A stretch of 6,207 nt of DNA from NCBI GenBank assembly GCA_903890595.1, contig CAITBU010000382.1:1-6207 (forward strand), in the 5' to 3' direction. A model generated the notes under the pieces. That model saw nothing but the letters and a program-made list of their open reading frames with translations. It was not told the DNA's origin and made no database searches. Source of the DNA: an uncultured Holophagaceae bacterium. GTDB lineage: Bacteria; Acidobacteriota; Holophagae; Holophagales; Holophagaceae. This document shows, piece after piece, positions 1 through 6,091 of the stretch (the first letter of the stretch is position 1; each line of letters begins with the position of its first letter). Both the position numbers and the translations under genes were made by a program.

Positions 1-995
1 ACGCCCGCCAGGTCCTTGTCGCCCATGGCCCCAAAGAAGAGGTGCGGCCGAATCCCGCAGGCCTGGGCGTGATCGGCCAGTGCCCGAGCGCCCTCGGGGT
101 TGTGGGCGCCGTCCATCCAGACGGTGTCGAGGCCGGGCACCCGCCAGAGGCGCCCCGGCCAGTGGGTGGCGACCACGCCCTCCCAGAGACGGTCCAACGA
201 CAAAGGGAAACCCAGCTCCCGCAGGCAGTGCGCAGCTTCGAAGGCCGTGGCCAAGTTGTCCAGCTGATGCAGACCCGGAAGTCCCACCCGGCGGCCGCCG
301 ATGCCGGAGTGGTCCCAGCGCACCTCCGCCGGACCGAGGCGCGAAGCCGGTCGCAGCACCGCGTCGCAGGGCAGCAAGGAGCGGACCCACTCAGGATCCA
401 GGGTGGGTCCCAGCACCAGGGGGCGACCCTCCCGCGCGGTGCAGAGCTTCTCCCGGGCAATGGCTTCCCGGGTGTCTCCCAGGTACTGCTGGTGGTCCAG
501 ACCCACGGTGGTGAGCACGGTGAGCAGGGGGTCCGTGGCGTTGGTGGCATCCCAGCGGCCACCCATGCCCACCTCCAGCAGGGCCACCTCGACCCCCGTC
601 ATGCGGAAGGCCAGCAGGGCTGCGGTGATCATCAGCTCGAAGTAGGTGGCCTGGATGCCCGCCCGGGCCTCGGCCTCAAAGGCCTCGCCCAGCAGCAGCT
701 CCAGGGCACCCTCCCCGATGGGCTGGCCGTCGATCCAGATGCGCTCTCGGACGTCCGTCAGATGCGGCGAGGTGGTCCAGCCCACCACCAGACCCGCAGC
801 CTGCAGCATGTGGGCAAGGAAGGCCCCGGTGCTGCCCTTGCCGTTGGTCCCGGCGATGAGCACCACGGGGTAGCCGTCGTCAGGTCGGCCCAGGCCCAGG
901 AGCAGGGTTCGGATGTTCTCCAGGCCGCACTTGATCCCGAAGTTTCCCCGCCCGTGGAGCCGTTCAAGGTTGACGGTGCCGCCGCCGCCGCTCAT
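1..995 (-). CDS. folC: Folylpolyglutamate synthase / dihydrofolate synthase, 3' end beyond window
   Basis: Mur-ligase-family enzyme that adds glutamate to folates (and often to dihydropteroate) using ATP in the cytoplasm. The visible part is 331 complete codons plus two bases; the family is usually about 420-440 residues, so roughly the last quarter is outside the window. My translation shows the ATP-binding loop GTNGKGST at about residues 49-56, SPHL at 76-79, EVGMGGRWDATNA at 141-153, GLDHQQYLGDT at 165-175, the conserved lysine at 183 (carbamylated in family members), DGAHNPEG at 295-302 and GAMGDKD at 322-328. All are in one uninterrupted frame. The start ATG (993-995) shares its first base with the accD stop (TGATG), and GGAG lies about 4 nt upstream inside accD, so translational coupling is likely. 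A GGC run encodes Gly3-Gly6. One local oddity is EKLCTA where many FolC proteins have EKAGI. Whether the enzyme is mono- or bifunctional cannot be told from sequence. Confidence 0.93.
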   Translation of the reverse strand, partial: MSGGGGTVNLERLHGRGNFGIKCGLENIRTLLLGLGRPDDGYPVVLIAGTNGKGSTGAFLAHMLQAAGLVVGWTTSPHLTDVRERIWIDGQPIGEGALELLLGEAFEAEARAGIQATYFELMITAALLAFRMTGVEVALLEVGMGGRWDATNATDPLLTVLTTVGLDHQQYLGDTREAIAREKLCTAREGRPLVLGPTLDPEWVRSLLPCDAVLRPASRLGPAEVRWDHSGIGGRRVGLPGLHQLDNLATAFEAAHCLRELGFPLSLDRLWEGVVATHWPGRLWRVPGLDTVWMDGAHNPEGARALADHAQACGIRPHLFFGAMGDKDLAG

Positions 996-1852
996 CACGC
1001 TCCGGCGGGGTTCGTCATCCACGCCAGGGTGGCGGCGATGAAGTCCTTGAGGTTGTCGCGGTTCACCACCTTGTCCACCATGCCGTGGGCCTGGAGGAAC
1101 TCGGAGCGCTGGAAGCCTTCGGGCAGGCTCTGCTTGATGGTCTGCTCGATGACCCGGGGGCCGGCGAAGCCGATGAGGGCCTTGGGCTCGGCAATGTTGA
1201 GGTCGCCCAGCATGGCGTAGCTGGCACTGACCCCGCCGGTGGTCGGATCCGTGAGGATGCTGAGGTAGGGCAGGCCCGCCTTGTCCAGCTTGGCGAGGGC
1301 GGCACTCACCTTGGCCATCTGCATCAGGGAGAGGGTGCCTTCCTGCATGCGGGCGCCGCCGCTGCAGCTGACGATGATGTAGGGGCAGTGCTTCTCGAGG
1401 GCGCGCTCCACACCCAGGCGCAGCTTCTCGCCCACCACGCTGCCCATGCTGGCGGCGAGGAAGTCAAAGTTCATGATGGAGACCACCACGGGATGCCCGG
1501 AGAGGGTGCCCTCCACCACCACCACGGCGTCCTCGGTCTGGCCCGCTGCCGCCAGGCGGCTCAGCTGATCCTTGTAGCTCTTCTGGGCGACGAAGCCCAG
1601 GGGGTCCGCGCTCTGGAGGTGACCGAAGAGACCGGTCCAGCCCGGGTCCAGCAGGTTTTCCAGCCGCTCAGGGACACCGATCCGGAAGTGGTAGCCGCAC
1701 TTGGGACAGACGTTGTGCGTGTTTACCAGTTCCTTGCGGTAGATCAGCTCCTTGCAGGCGTCGCACTTGATCCAGAGGCCCTCTGGCACCCGGACGGTCT
1801 TCTCCTCGACCGCGGTCTTCTGTTGGCGCTTCTTCACAAACCAGGACGACAT
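995..1852 (-). CDS. accD: Acetyl-CoA carboxylase carboxyltransferase subunit beta
   Basis: Beta subunit of the acetyl-CoA carboxylase carboxyltransferase. With AccA it moves the carboxyl group from carboxybiotin on AccB to acetyl-CoA, giving malonyl-CoA for fatty-acid synthesis. The protein is 285 residues, typical for the family. An N-terminal zinc ribbon has Cys30-x2-Cys33 and Cys49-x2-Cys52. The crotonase-like carboxyltransferase core follows, with SMGSVVGEK at about 135-143, the oxyanion-type SGGARMQEG at 164-172, TTGGVSAS at 204-211 and GFAGPRVIEQT at 228-238. The start ATG (1850-1852) is supported by GGAAGGAG six bases upstream and by the conserved SSWF-type N-terminus. It sits 26 bp after parB, and its TGA shares a base with the folC ATG. 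accA is not in the window, so the two carboxyltransferase subunits are encoded apart or beyond the edges. AccD-FolC adjacency is common in bacteria. Confidence 0.97.
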   Translation of the reverse strand: MSSWFVKKRQQKTAVEEKTVRVPEGLWIKCDACKELIYRKELVNTHNVCPKCGYHFRIGVPERLENLLDPGWTGLFGHLQSADPLGFVAQKSYKDQLSRLAAAGQTEDAVVVVEGTLSGHPVVVSIMNFDFLAASMGSVVGEKLRLGVERALEKHCPYIIVSCSGGARMQEGTLSLMQMAKVSAALAKLDKAGLPYLSILTDPTTGGVSASYAMLGDLNIAEPKALIGFAGPRVIEQTIKQSLPEGFQRSEFLQAHGMVDKVVNRDNLKDFIAATLAWMTNPAGA

Positions 1853-1858
1853 GGCGGG

Positions 1859-1866
1859 CTCCTTCC
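1859..1866 (-). promoter_or_regulatory. Shine-Dalgarno of accD
   Basis: On the minus strand GGAAGGAG ends six bases before the accD ATG. It fixes the start at 1852 and shows that accD has its own ribosome entry site within the 26-bp gap after parB, instead of relying only on coupling. Confidence 0.75.
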
Positions 1867-1878
1867 GGGGACTGGGGC

Positions 1879-2745
1879 CTAGCGGCGCTTGGACGGACCG
1901 TGCTTGAGGGCTTCGAACAGGCGATCCAGCTCGGCCTCGCTGCCGTAGTGCAGGACGAGGGCACCCGCCTTGCCGCGGGCCTTGATCTCCACCCGGGTGC
2001 CCCAGGACTGGGTCAGCTCCTCGGCGGCGGCCTTGATGAAGATGTCTTGCGGATGCTTCTTCCGGCTGTGGGGGCGGTCCTTCTTCTGCAGGCGTTGGAC
2101 GCGAGCCTCGAGGGCGCGGACGCTCAGCTGCTGGGCCACCACCTCGAGGGCCAGCTCTTCCTGGCGACGGGGCTCAGTCACGCCAAGGAGCACCTTCGCA
2201 TGGCCAACGCTCAGGTGACCGCAGGCCACCTCGGCGCGGAGGGTGGCAGGCAGACGGAGGAGGCGCAGGGTGTTGGCCACCTGGGGGCGGGACTTGCCCA
2301 CACGGTCTGCCACTTGCTCCTGGGTGAGGCGCAGGTGCTCGCCCAGCTGCCAGTAGGCCGAGGCCTCCTCGATGGGGTTCAGCTCCTCGCGCTGGATGTT
2401 CTCCACCAGGGCGAACTCCAGGAGGCGATCATCCGGGACTTCCTTGATGACCACCGGGACCATGGCCAGGCCAGCCTTGCGGGCCGCCCGCCAGCGCCGT
2501 TCGCCGGCAATGATCTCGTACTGCTGCCCGACCTTGCGCACCACGATGGGCTGCACCATCCCGTGCTGCTTCAGGCTGTCAGCCAGCTCCTGCAGGGCGG
2601 TCTCGTCGAAGTAGGTGCGGGGCTGAGCCCGGTTGGGCACCAGGTTGCCCAGGGGCAGCTCGCGTGGCGTGGCGTTCTCCGGCGCCATCTGGCTCATGAG
2701 TGAGGTCAGTCCGCGGCCGAGGGCCGGACGCTTCGGCTGGGTCAT
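1879..2745 (-). CDS. parB: Chromosome partitioning protein ParB (CTP-dependent DNA clamp)
   Basis: Centromere-binding protein that loads at parS, spreads as a CTP-bound clamp and stimulates ParA ATPase for origin segregation. With the chosen start it has 288 residues, normal for chromosomal ParB/Spo0J. The N-terminus KRPALGRGLTSL matches the ParA-stimulating tail of the family. The ParB/Srx CTPase domain runs over about 29-120, with QPIVVR at 65-70, box GERRWRA at 81-87 and ENIQRE at 115-120. A helix-turn-helix covers about 139-166 (LTQEQVADRVGKSRPQVANTL region). A lysine-rich linker at about 219-232 leads to a short C-terminal dimerisation domain ending in basic residues. I prefer the ATG at 2743-2745 over an upstream in-frame start at 2784. 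It overlaps the parA TGA by one base, has an excellent AGGAGG 8 nt upstream, and leaves the canonical N-terminus; the 13 extra upstream residues look non-native. Confidence 0.96.
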   Translation of the reverse strand: MTQPKRPALGRGLTSLMSQMAPENATPRELPLGNLVPNRAQPRTYFDETALQELADSLKQHGMVQPIVVRKVGQQYEIIAGERRWRAARKAGLAMVPVVIKEVPDDRLLEFALVENIQREELNPIEEASAYWQLGEHLRLTQEQVADRVGKSRPQVANTLRLLRLPATLRAEVACGHLSVGHAKVLLGVTEPRRQEELALEVVAQQLSVRALEARVQRLQKKDRPHSRKKHPQDIFIKAAAEELTQSWGTRVEIKARGKAGALVLHYGSEAELDRLFEALKHGPSKRR

Positions 2746-3524
2746 CAGGCTTCCCTCCTCGCAGAATCTTCCATGCTGACCCACTCCTTGGCGAGGCTCA
2801 GGTACGCCTGCGCCCCTCGGGAGCGGATGTCGTAGAAGGCCACGGGCTTGCCGTGACTCGGCGCCTCGGCGAGGCGGATGTTGCGCGGGATGGTGGTCTG
2901 GAACACCTTGCCCGGGAAGGCCTGCCGCACCTCATTGGCCACGGCCTGGCCCAGGTTGGTGCGCTCGTCGGCCATGGTGAGCAGGATGCCGCCCAGCTGC
3001 AGGCGGGGGTTGGCACCCGTCTGGATGCGGCGCAGCGTCTCGGTCAGCTCAGCCAGTCCATCCAGCGCGAAGAACTCGCAGGGCATGGGCACGATGACCT
3101 CGTCGGCGGCGGTGAGGGCGTTCAGCGTGATCATGCCGAGGCTGGGGGGCGGGTCGATGATGATGTAGTCGTAGCGGTCCAGGAGCGGCGCCAGCGCCTG
3201 GCGCAGGACCTGCAGTTGGGGCATCTCGTAGAGCTCGAACTCCAGCTGGGCGAGGTCCTTGCCGGCGGGGATCACCTGCAGCATCGGCACCTCGGTGGTG
3301 AGCACCAGGGCCTCGGCGGGGGCACCCTTCATCAAGGCGTAGGCACCCGCACGGTGATCAGGCTTGGGGAAGCCCAGACCGGTGGTGCTGTGCCCCTGGG
3401 GATCGAAGTCCACCAGCAGCACCAGCTTCTCCATCATCGCGAGGGAGGCCGCCAGGTTGATGGCCGTGGTCGTCTTGCCGACCCCGCCCTTCTGGTTTGC
3501 CAACACCACCACCCGGGCGCGCAT
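2745..3524 (-). CDS. parA: Chromosome partitioning ATPase ParA (Soj family)
   Basis: Deviant-Walker ATPase that binds DNA non-specifically as an ATP dimer and moves ParB-parS complexes on the nucleoid. With the ATG at 3522-3524 the protein has 259 residues, the usual size of chromosomal ParA, and lacks the N-terminal DNA-binding extension of large plasmid ParAs. Seen in order: deviant Walker A KGGVGKTT at 12-19 with the signature lysine 12, Walker A' DFDPQGHST at 39-47, Walker B IIIDPPPSLG at 121-130, a CEFFALDGL segment at 149-157, and the ParA signature IPRNIRLAEAPSHGKPV at 212-228. A GTG at 3620 could extend the frame by 32 residues, but that stretch is Arg/Asp-rich with no family resemblance. 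The Shine-Dalgarno at the preferred ATG is only moderate (GGATGGA, 6 nt away). The gene follows a 114-bp spacer, so a promoter may lie there. Confidence 0.95.
   Translation of the reverse strand: MRARVVVLANQKGGVGKTTTAINLAASLAMMEKLVLLVDFDPQGHSTTGLGFPKPDHRAGAYALMKGAPAEALVLTTEVPMLQVIPAGKDLAQLEFELYEMPQLQVLRQALAPLLDRYDYIIIDPPPSLGMITLNALTAADEVIVPMPCEFFALDGLAELTETLRRIQTGANPRLQLGGILLTMADERTNLGQAVANEVRQAFPGKVFQTTIPRNIRLAEAPSHGKPVAFYDIRSRGAQAYLSLAKEWVSMEDSARREA
2754..2759 (-). promoter_or_regulatory. Shine-Dalgarno of parB, inside the end of parA
   Basis: A perfect minus-strand AGGAGG lies eight bases before the parB ATG, embedded in the last codons of parA (Arg-Arg-Glu-Ala). It decides the parB start and implies efficient coupled translation across the TGATG junction. 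Confidence 0.85.
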
Positions 3525-3586
3525 CAGGCGTCCATCCGTGTCGCGCAGGCGCTGGCCAGACCTAGCATTTCGGTTTCCCCTCGAGT

Positions 3587-3620
3587 GTGGAACACGCCAG
3601 TCTATCAGGTCAGGTTCCAC
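3587..3620. repeat. Inverted repeat with parS-like half-sites upstream of parA
   Basis: On the plus strand GTGGAAC (3587-3593) is followed 20 bp later by GTTCCAC (3614-3620), a perfect 7-bp inverted repeat. The first arm extends to GTGGAACA, identical to one half of the parS form TGTTCCACGTGGAACA known from several bacteria. However, the two halves face outward-in with a spacer and do not form a contiguous 16-bp palindrome. It lies in the only sizeable gap of the cluster, 63-96 bp before the parA ATG. It may be an autoregulatory ParB/ParA operator, an RNA hairpin or chance. No T-run follows, so it is not an obvious terminator. Confidence 0.4.
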
Positions 3621-3638
3621 GGCGAAGGGGCCAGGTGG

Positions 3639-4442
3639 TCAGGAATGGATCCCTTGCGAAAGCGGGACATCCCGCTGACGGGTGCCCAACAGGTGGACCG
3701 GCCCACAGAGCCAGAGATCCCGCCAGACGCCGCCCTCGAGGGCACCCACGGAGAGGGTCACGGCTTCGCCGCCCGTCGGGTGCAGCGTCCACTCCGAGGG
3801 ACCACCCTCGGCAGCGAGCCAGGCCGCAGCGACGGCACATCCCGTTCCGCAGCAGAGCGTCTCGCCTTCGACGCCGCGCTCCCAGGAGCGGATGCGGGCC
3901 TCGCCCGGGGCGAGCACTTCCACCACGCTCACGTTGGTCCCGCCGGGCAGTGCAACGTGGTGACGCAGCGGCGGCGCGAGCGTGGCGAGGTCCACTGCGG
4001 CCACAGAGGGCACGCGGAGAATAAGCTGCGGATTGCCGATCCAGCCGAAGCCCGCAGGCGCCGGCACAGGCATGGGCACGGGCCGCAGACCACAGCTTGC
4101 ACCCTCTGGCATGCGGATCGCAGCACCCGCCTCCGACCGCTTCAGCAGGATGTGCTCGCCGTTGGACACAGCCTCTACCAGGGCACCCTCCGGGGCCCCC
4201 GGGACGGCCAAGGCTGCCCTGCTACCGTTGGAACAAAAGGATTTGGACCCATCTGCATCCCAGTGGTCCAAGCGCCATGGGCCTCGCCCGGGTCTTTGCA
4301 TCAAAAAAAGGCCATCTAAACCTGGATTCCATTCCTGCTGGCAGATGGTTTTAGTGTAAGCCGATATATCACAAGAATTGAGTTCATCTGCCCAGACGTA
4401 GCCGAACCGATTCCCGGAGGCTGCTGCCAGATGGATCCTCAA
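3639..4442 (-). CDS. dapF: Diaminopimelate epimerase family protein (divergent)
   Basis: Cofactor-independent epimerase family that interconverts LL- and meso-diaminopimelate for lysine and peptidoglycan synthesis. At 267 residues it is close to the usual 270-280. Both catalytic cysteines are present: Cys70 in the first half (DADGSKSFCSNGSR, about 62-75) and Cys198 in the second (ERGVEGETLCCGTG, 188-201). Also visible are SGNRFG at 9-14, GNP at 136-138 and GGTNVSVVEV at 167-176. Several usual pocket residues differ: GNRF for GNDF, Asp62 where family members carry Asn before ADGS, CSNG for CGNG, NPQ for NPH. The best start is TTG at 4440-4442, one base after the ftsB-like stop. An ATG at 4493 would overlap that gene by 50 nt and add 17 unrelated residues. 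Codons about 21-49 are markedly AT-rich with ATA, TTA, AGA and TTT codons and a T7 tract, unlike the rest of the window. Family assignment is firm; exact substrate less so. Confidence 0.85.
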   Translation of the reverse strand: MRIHLAAASGNRFGYVWADELNSCDISAYTKTICQQEWNPGLDGLFLMQRPGRGPWRLDHWDADGSKSFCSNGSRAALAVPGAPEGALVEAVSNGEHILLKRSEAGAAIRMPEGASCGLRPVPMPVPAPAGFGWIGNPQLILRVPSVAAVDLATLAPPLRHHVALPGGTNVSVVEVLAPGEARIRSWERGVEGETLCCGTGCAVAAAWLAAEGGPSEWTLHPTGGEAVTLSVGALEGGVWRDLWLCGPVHLLGTRQRDVPLSQGIHS

Positions 4443-4443
4443 G

Positions 4444-4746
4444 CTAGCGCTCGCGATTGCGGAAGGTGTAAACGGTCTCGCCCTTCCGCGCATAGCCCTG
4501 TCTGCGAGCCAGGGCTTCCATCAACTCGGGGTCCTTGGCAGCCAGGCGCTGGACCTCTTCGAGGAGCTCGCGGTTGCGGTGGTTGAGCTGCACCAGACGG
4601 GCCTTGGCCGCGGTCAGCTCAGTCTCCCGCTTCTGGAGGTCAGGCAACCCGCCCTGCGAGAAGAGCAGGGCGAGCATGGACAGCAGTCCCGAGACGCCCA
4701 AAGCTCCCCAAAGGGTGGAAGACTTTAGGAGCCAGTTGGGGTTCAT
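4444..4746 (-). CDS. ftsB: FtsB/DivIC-type septum formation initiator, small membrane protein
   Basis: Small bitopic divisome protein; in characterised bacteria FtsB/DivIC forms a complex with FtsL and FtsQ/DivIB that activates septal peptidoglycan synthesis. The 100-residue product shows a short cytoplasmic N-terminus, one hydrophobic segment at about 12-30 (LWGALGVSGLLSMLALLF), then a predicted extracytoplasmic coiled coil at about 35-70 rich in Glu/Gln/Leu/Arg. The C-terminal motif RQGYARKGETVYTF at 82-95 matches the FtsB/DivIC ending. The ATG at 4744-4746 overlaps the eno stop as ATGA, which favours it over an upstream frame start at 4803 that would read 19 basic residues lying inside eno. 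An eno-ftsB pairing is also known in Proteobacteria, which supports FtsB rather than an unrelated coiled-coil protein. The stop is one base from the dapF start. Short divergent proteins of this kind are hard to split between FtsB, DivIC and FtsL without a profile search. Confidence 0.85.
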   Translation of the reverse strand: MNPNWLLKSSTLWGALGVSGLLSMLALLFSQGGLPDLQKRETELTAAKARLVQLNHRNRELLEEVQRLAAKDPELMEALARRQGYARKGETVYTFRNRER

Positions 4747-6020
4747 GCCAGGGCGCCGAAGGCTTCGCGGCCGGCATAGCGGGCGGCGGCGCCCAGCTCC
4801 CACTCGATCTGGAGCAGGCGGTTGTACTTGGCCACCCGGTCCGTGCGGCAGGGGGCCCCGGTCTTGATCTGGCCGGCGCCGGTGGCCACGGCCAGGTCAG
4901 CGATGAAGCTGTCCTCGGTCTCGCCGCTGCGGTGGCTGATGATGGCCCGGTAGCCGGCCTTGTGGGCCATGTCCACGGCCCGAAGGGTCTCGGTCACCGT
5001 GCCAATCTGATTCAGCTTGATGAGGATGGCGTTGGCCACGCCCTCCTGGATGCCCTTGGCCAGGATGGCGGGGTTGGTCACGAAGAGATCGTCCCCCACC
5101 AGCTGAGTCTTGGCACCCATGGCCACGGTCTGGGCCTTCCAGCCCTTCCAGTCGCTCTCGTCGAAGCCGTCCTCGATGGAGATGATCGGATGCCGGGCGG
5201 TGAGGCCGGCGTAGTACTCCACCAGCTGGGCCGGGGTCTTCTTGCCGCCGTCCAGGGTGTAGGCCTTGCCGCTGTGGAACTCGCTGGCCGCACAGTCCAG
5301 GGCCATGAAAACATCCGTACCCAGCTTGTAGCCGGCTTTCTTGACGGCCTCCCCGATCAGCTCGAGGGCCTCCTCGTTGGAGCCCAGGTTCGGTGCGAAG
5401 CCGCCCTCGTCCCCCACACCAGTTGCCAGCTTGCGGGCCTTCAGGACCCCCTTCAGGGCGTGGTAGACCTCGGCACCCCAGCGGAGGGCCTCCCGGAAGC
5501 TCGGGGCCCCCACGGGCAGCACCATGAACTCCTGGATGTCGACGTTGTTGTCGGCGTGGGCCCCGCCATTGAGGATGTTCATCATGGGTACGGGCAGCAG
5601 GCGGGCCGAGGCACCGCCCAGGTAGCGATAGAGAGGCATGCGGGTGGCCCGGGCCGAGGCATCCGCCAGGGCCATGGACACGCCCAGAATGGCGTTGGCG
5701 CCCAGCCGGCCCTTGTTCTCGGTGCCGTCCAGGTCGCACATCAGCTCGTCGAGCTCGGCTTGCTGGAAGGGATCCATGCCCTGCAGGGCGGCGGCCAGCT
5801 CCACATTGATGGCGTCCACCGCGCCCAGGACACCCTTGCCCAGGTAGCGCTTCTTGTCGCCGTCGCGGCGCTCCAGGGCTTCCCGGCTACCCGTGGAAGC
5901 ACCCGAGGGCACGATGGCCTGGCCGGTCGTCCCATCAGAGAGTTGCACCCTCGCCAGCACGGTGGGGTTCCCACGGCTGTCGAGGACTTCGAGGGCTGAA
6001 ATGCGATCGATCAGGATCAT
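4743..6020 (-). CDS. eno: Enolase (phosphopyruvate hydratase)
   Basis: Glycolytic enzyme that dehydrates 2-phosphoglycerate to phosphoenolpyruvate, and runs in reverse in gluconeogenesis; Mg-dependent cytoplasmic homo-oligomer. The 425-residue length is typical. The N-terminal capping domain carries LEVLDSRGNPT (10-20) and the mobile loop SGASTG (39-44). The barrel shows GGAHADNNVDIQEFM (152-166), GDEGGFAP (203-210) with the general acid Glu205, the metal-ligand regions LDCAASEF (241-248), SIEDGFDE (281-288) and GDDLF (309-313), the catalytic base Lys335 in ILIKLNQIGT, SHRSGETED (362-370) and KTGAP (386-390) followed by AKYN. The start ATG is at 6018-6020; only a G-rich GGGGTGG immediately upstream could serve as ribosome site. 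The gene overlaps the ftsB-like gene by 4 bp, so it probably leads a polycistronic message. Nothing catalytic is missing. Confidence 0.98.
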   Translation of the reverse strand: MILIDRISALEVLDSRGNPTVLARVQLSDGTTGQAIVPSGASTGSREALERRDGDKKRYLGKGVLGAVDAINVELAAALQGMDPFQQAELDELMCDLDGTENKGRLGANAILGVSMALADASARATRMPLYRYLGGASARLLPVPMMNILNGGAHADNNVDIQEFMVLPVGAPSFREALRWGAEVYHALKGVLKARKLATGVGDEGGFAPNLGSNEEALELIGEAVKKAGYKLGTDVFMALDCAASEFHSGKAYTLDGGKKTPAQLVEYYAGLTARHPIISIEDGFDESDWKGWKAQTVAMGAKTQLVGDDLFVTNPAILAKGIQEGVANAILIKLNQIGTVTETLRAVDMAHKAGYRAIISHRSGETEDSFIADLAVATGAGQIKTGAPCRTDRVAKYNRLLQIEWELGAAARYAGREAFGALA

Positions 6021-6034
6021 GGGACCACCCCGGC

Positions 6035-6060
6035 AGAGGGGCGCGCCAGCGCGCCCCTCT
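6035..6060 (-). other. Perfect 11-bp GC-rich hairpin between the histone-like gene and eno
   Basis: AGAGGGGCGCG at 6035-6045 and its exact reverse complement at 6050-6060 enclose a 4-nt loop, giving a very stable stem-loop. It begins 31 bp past the histone-like stop and ends 14 bp before the eno ATG. No T-run follows on the minus strand (the next bases are GCCGGGG), so it is not a classical Rho-independent terminator. It could still pause or protect the upstream mRNA 3' end, or lie in the eno leader. Confidence 0.6.
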
Positions 6061-6091
6061 GATCTTAACCGGGTTGCAGGTGAAGCTTTCC

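Noticed and set aside
42..1220. Plus-strand open frame of 392 codons opposite folC and accD
   Set aside because: It lies opposite a FolC frame with all family motifs and the end of AccD; its His/Gly/Gln-rich product resembles no family.
1085..2703. Plus-strand frames of 265 and 267 codons opposite accD and parB
   Set aside because: Both are antisense shadows of well-identified genes, rich in Gly/Leu/His and without motifs.
3525..3620. GTG at 3620 as an earlier start for parA
   Set aside because: The 32 extra residues do not resemble ParA N-termini and would make the gene start inside the inverted repeat; the ATG at 3524 gives the canonical length.
3587..3620. Rho-independent terminator after dapF
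   Set aside because: The stem is only 7 bp with a 20-nt loop and no T-run follows on the minus strand.
3525..3638. A sigma-70 promoter for parA in the intergenic gap
   Set aside because: Candidates such as TAGACT or TAGGTC as -10 lack a convincing -35 at proper spacing; a promoter is plausible here but not supported well enough to annotate.
2700..4319. Plus-strand open frame of 539 codons opposite parA, the end of dapF and the start of parB
   Set aside because: It is antisense to ParA and DapF with unmistakable motifs, has a composition typical of GC-rich shadow frames, and shows no recognisable domain or ribosome site.
4443..4493. ATG at 4493 as the start of dapF
   Set aside because: It would overlap the ftsB-like gene by 50 nt and add residues with no DapF similarity; the TTG at 4442 places the conserved SGN motif at the normal distance from the N-terminus.
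4932..5999. Plus-strand frame of 355 codons, and minus-strand frame 4897-5739, within eno
   Set aside because: Enolase accounts for this whole region with intact catalytic motifs; these are out-of-frame readings of it.
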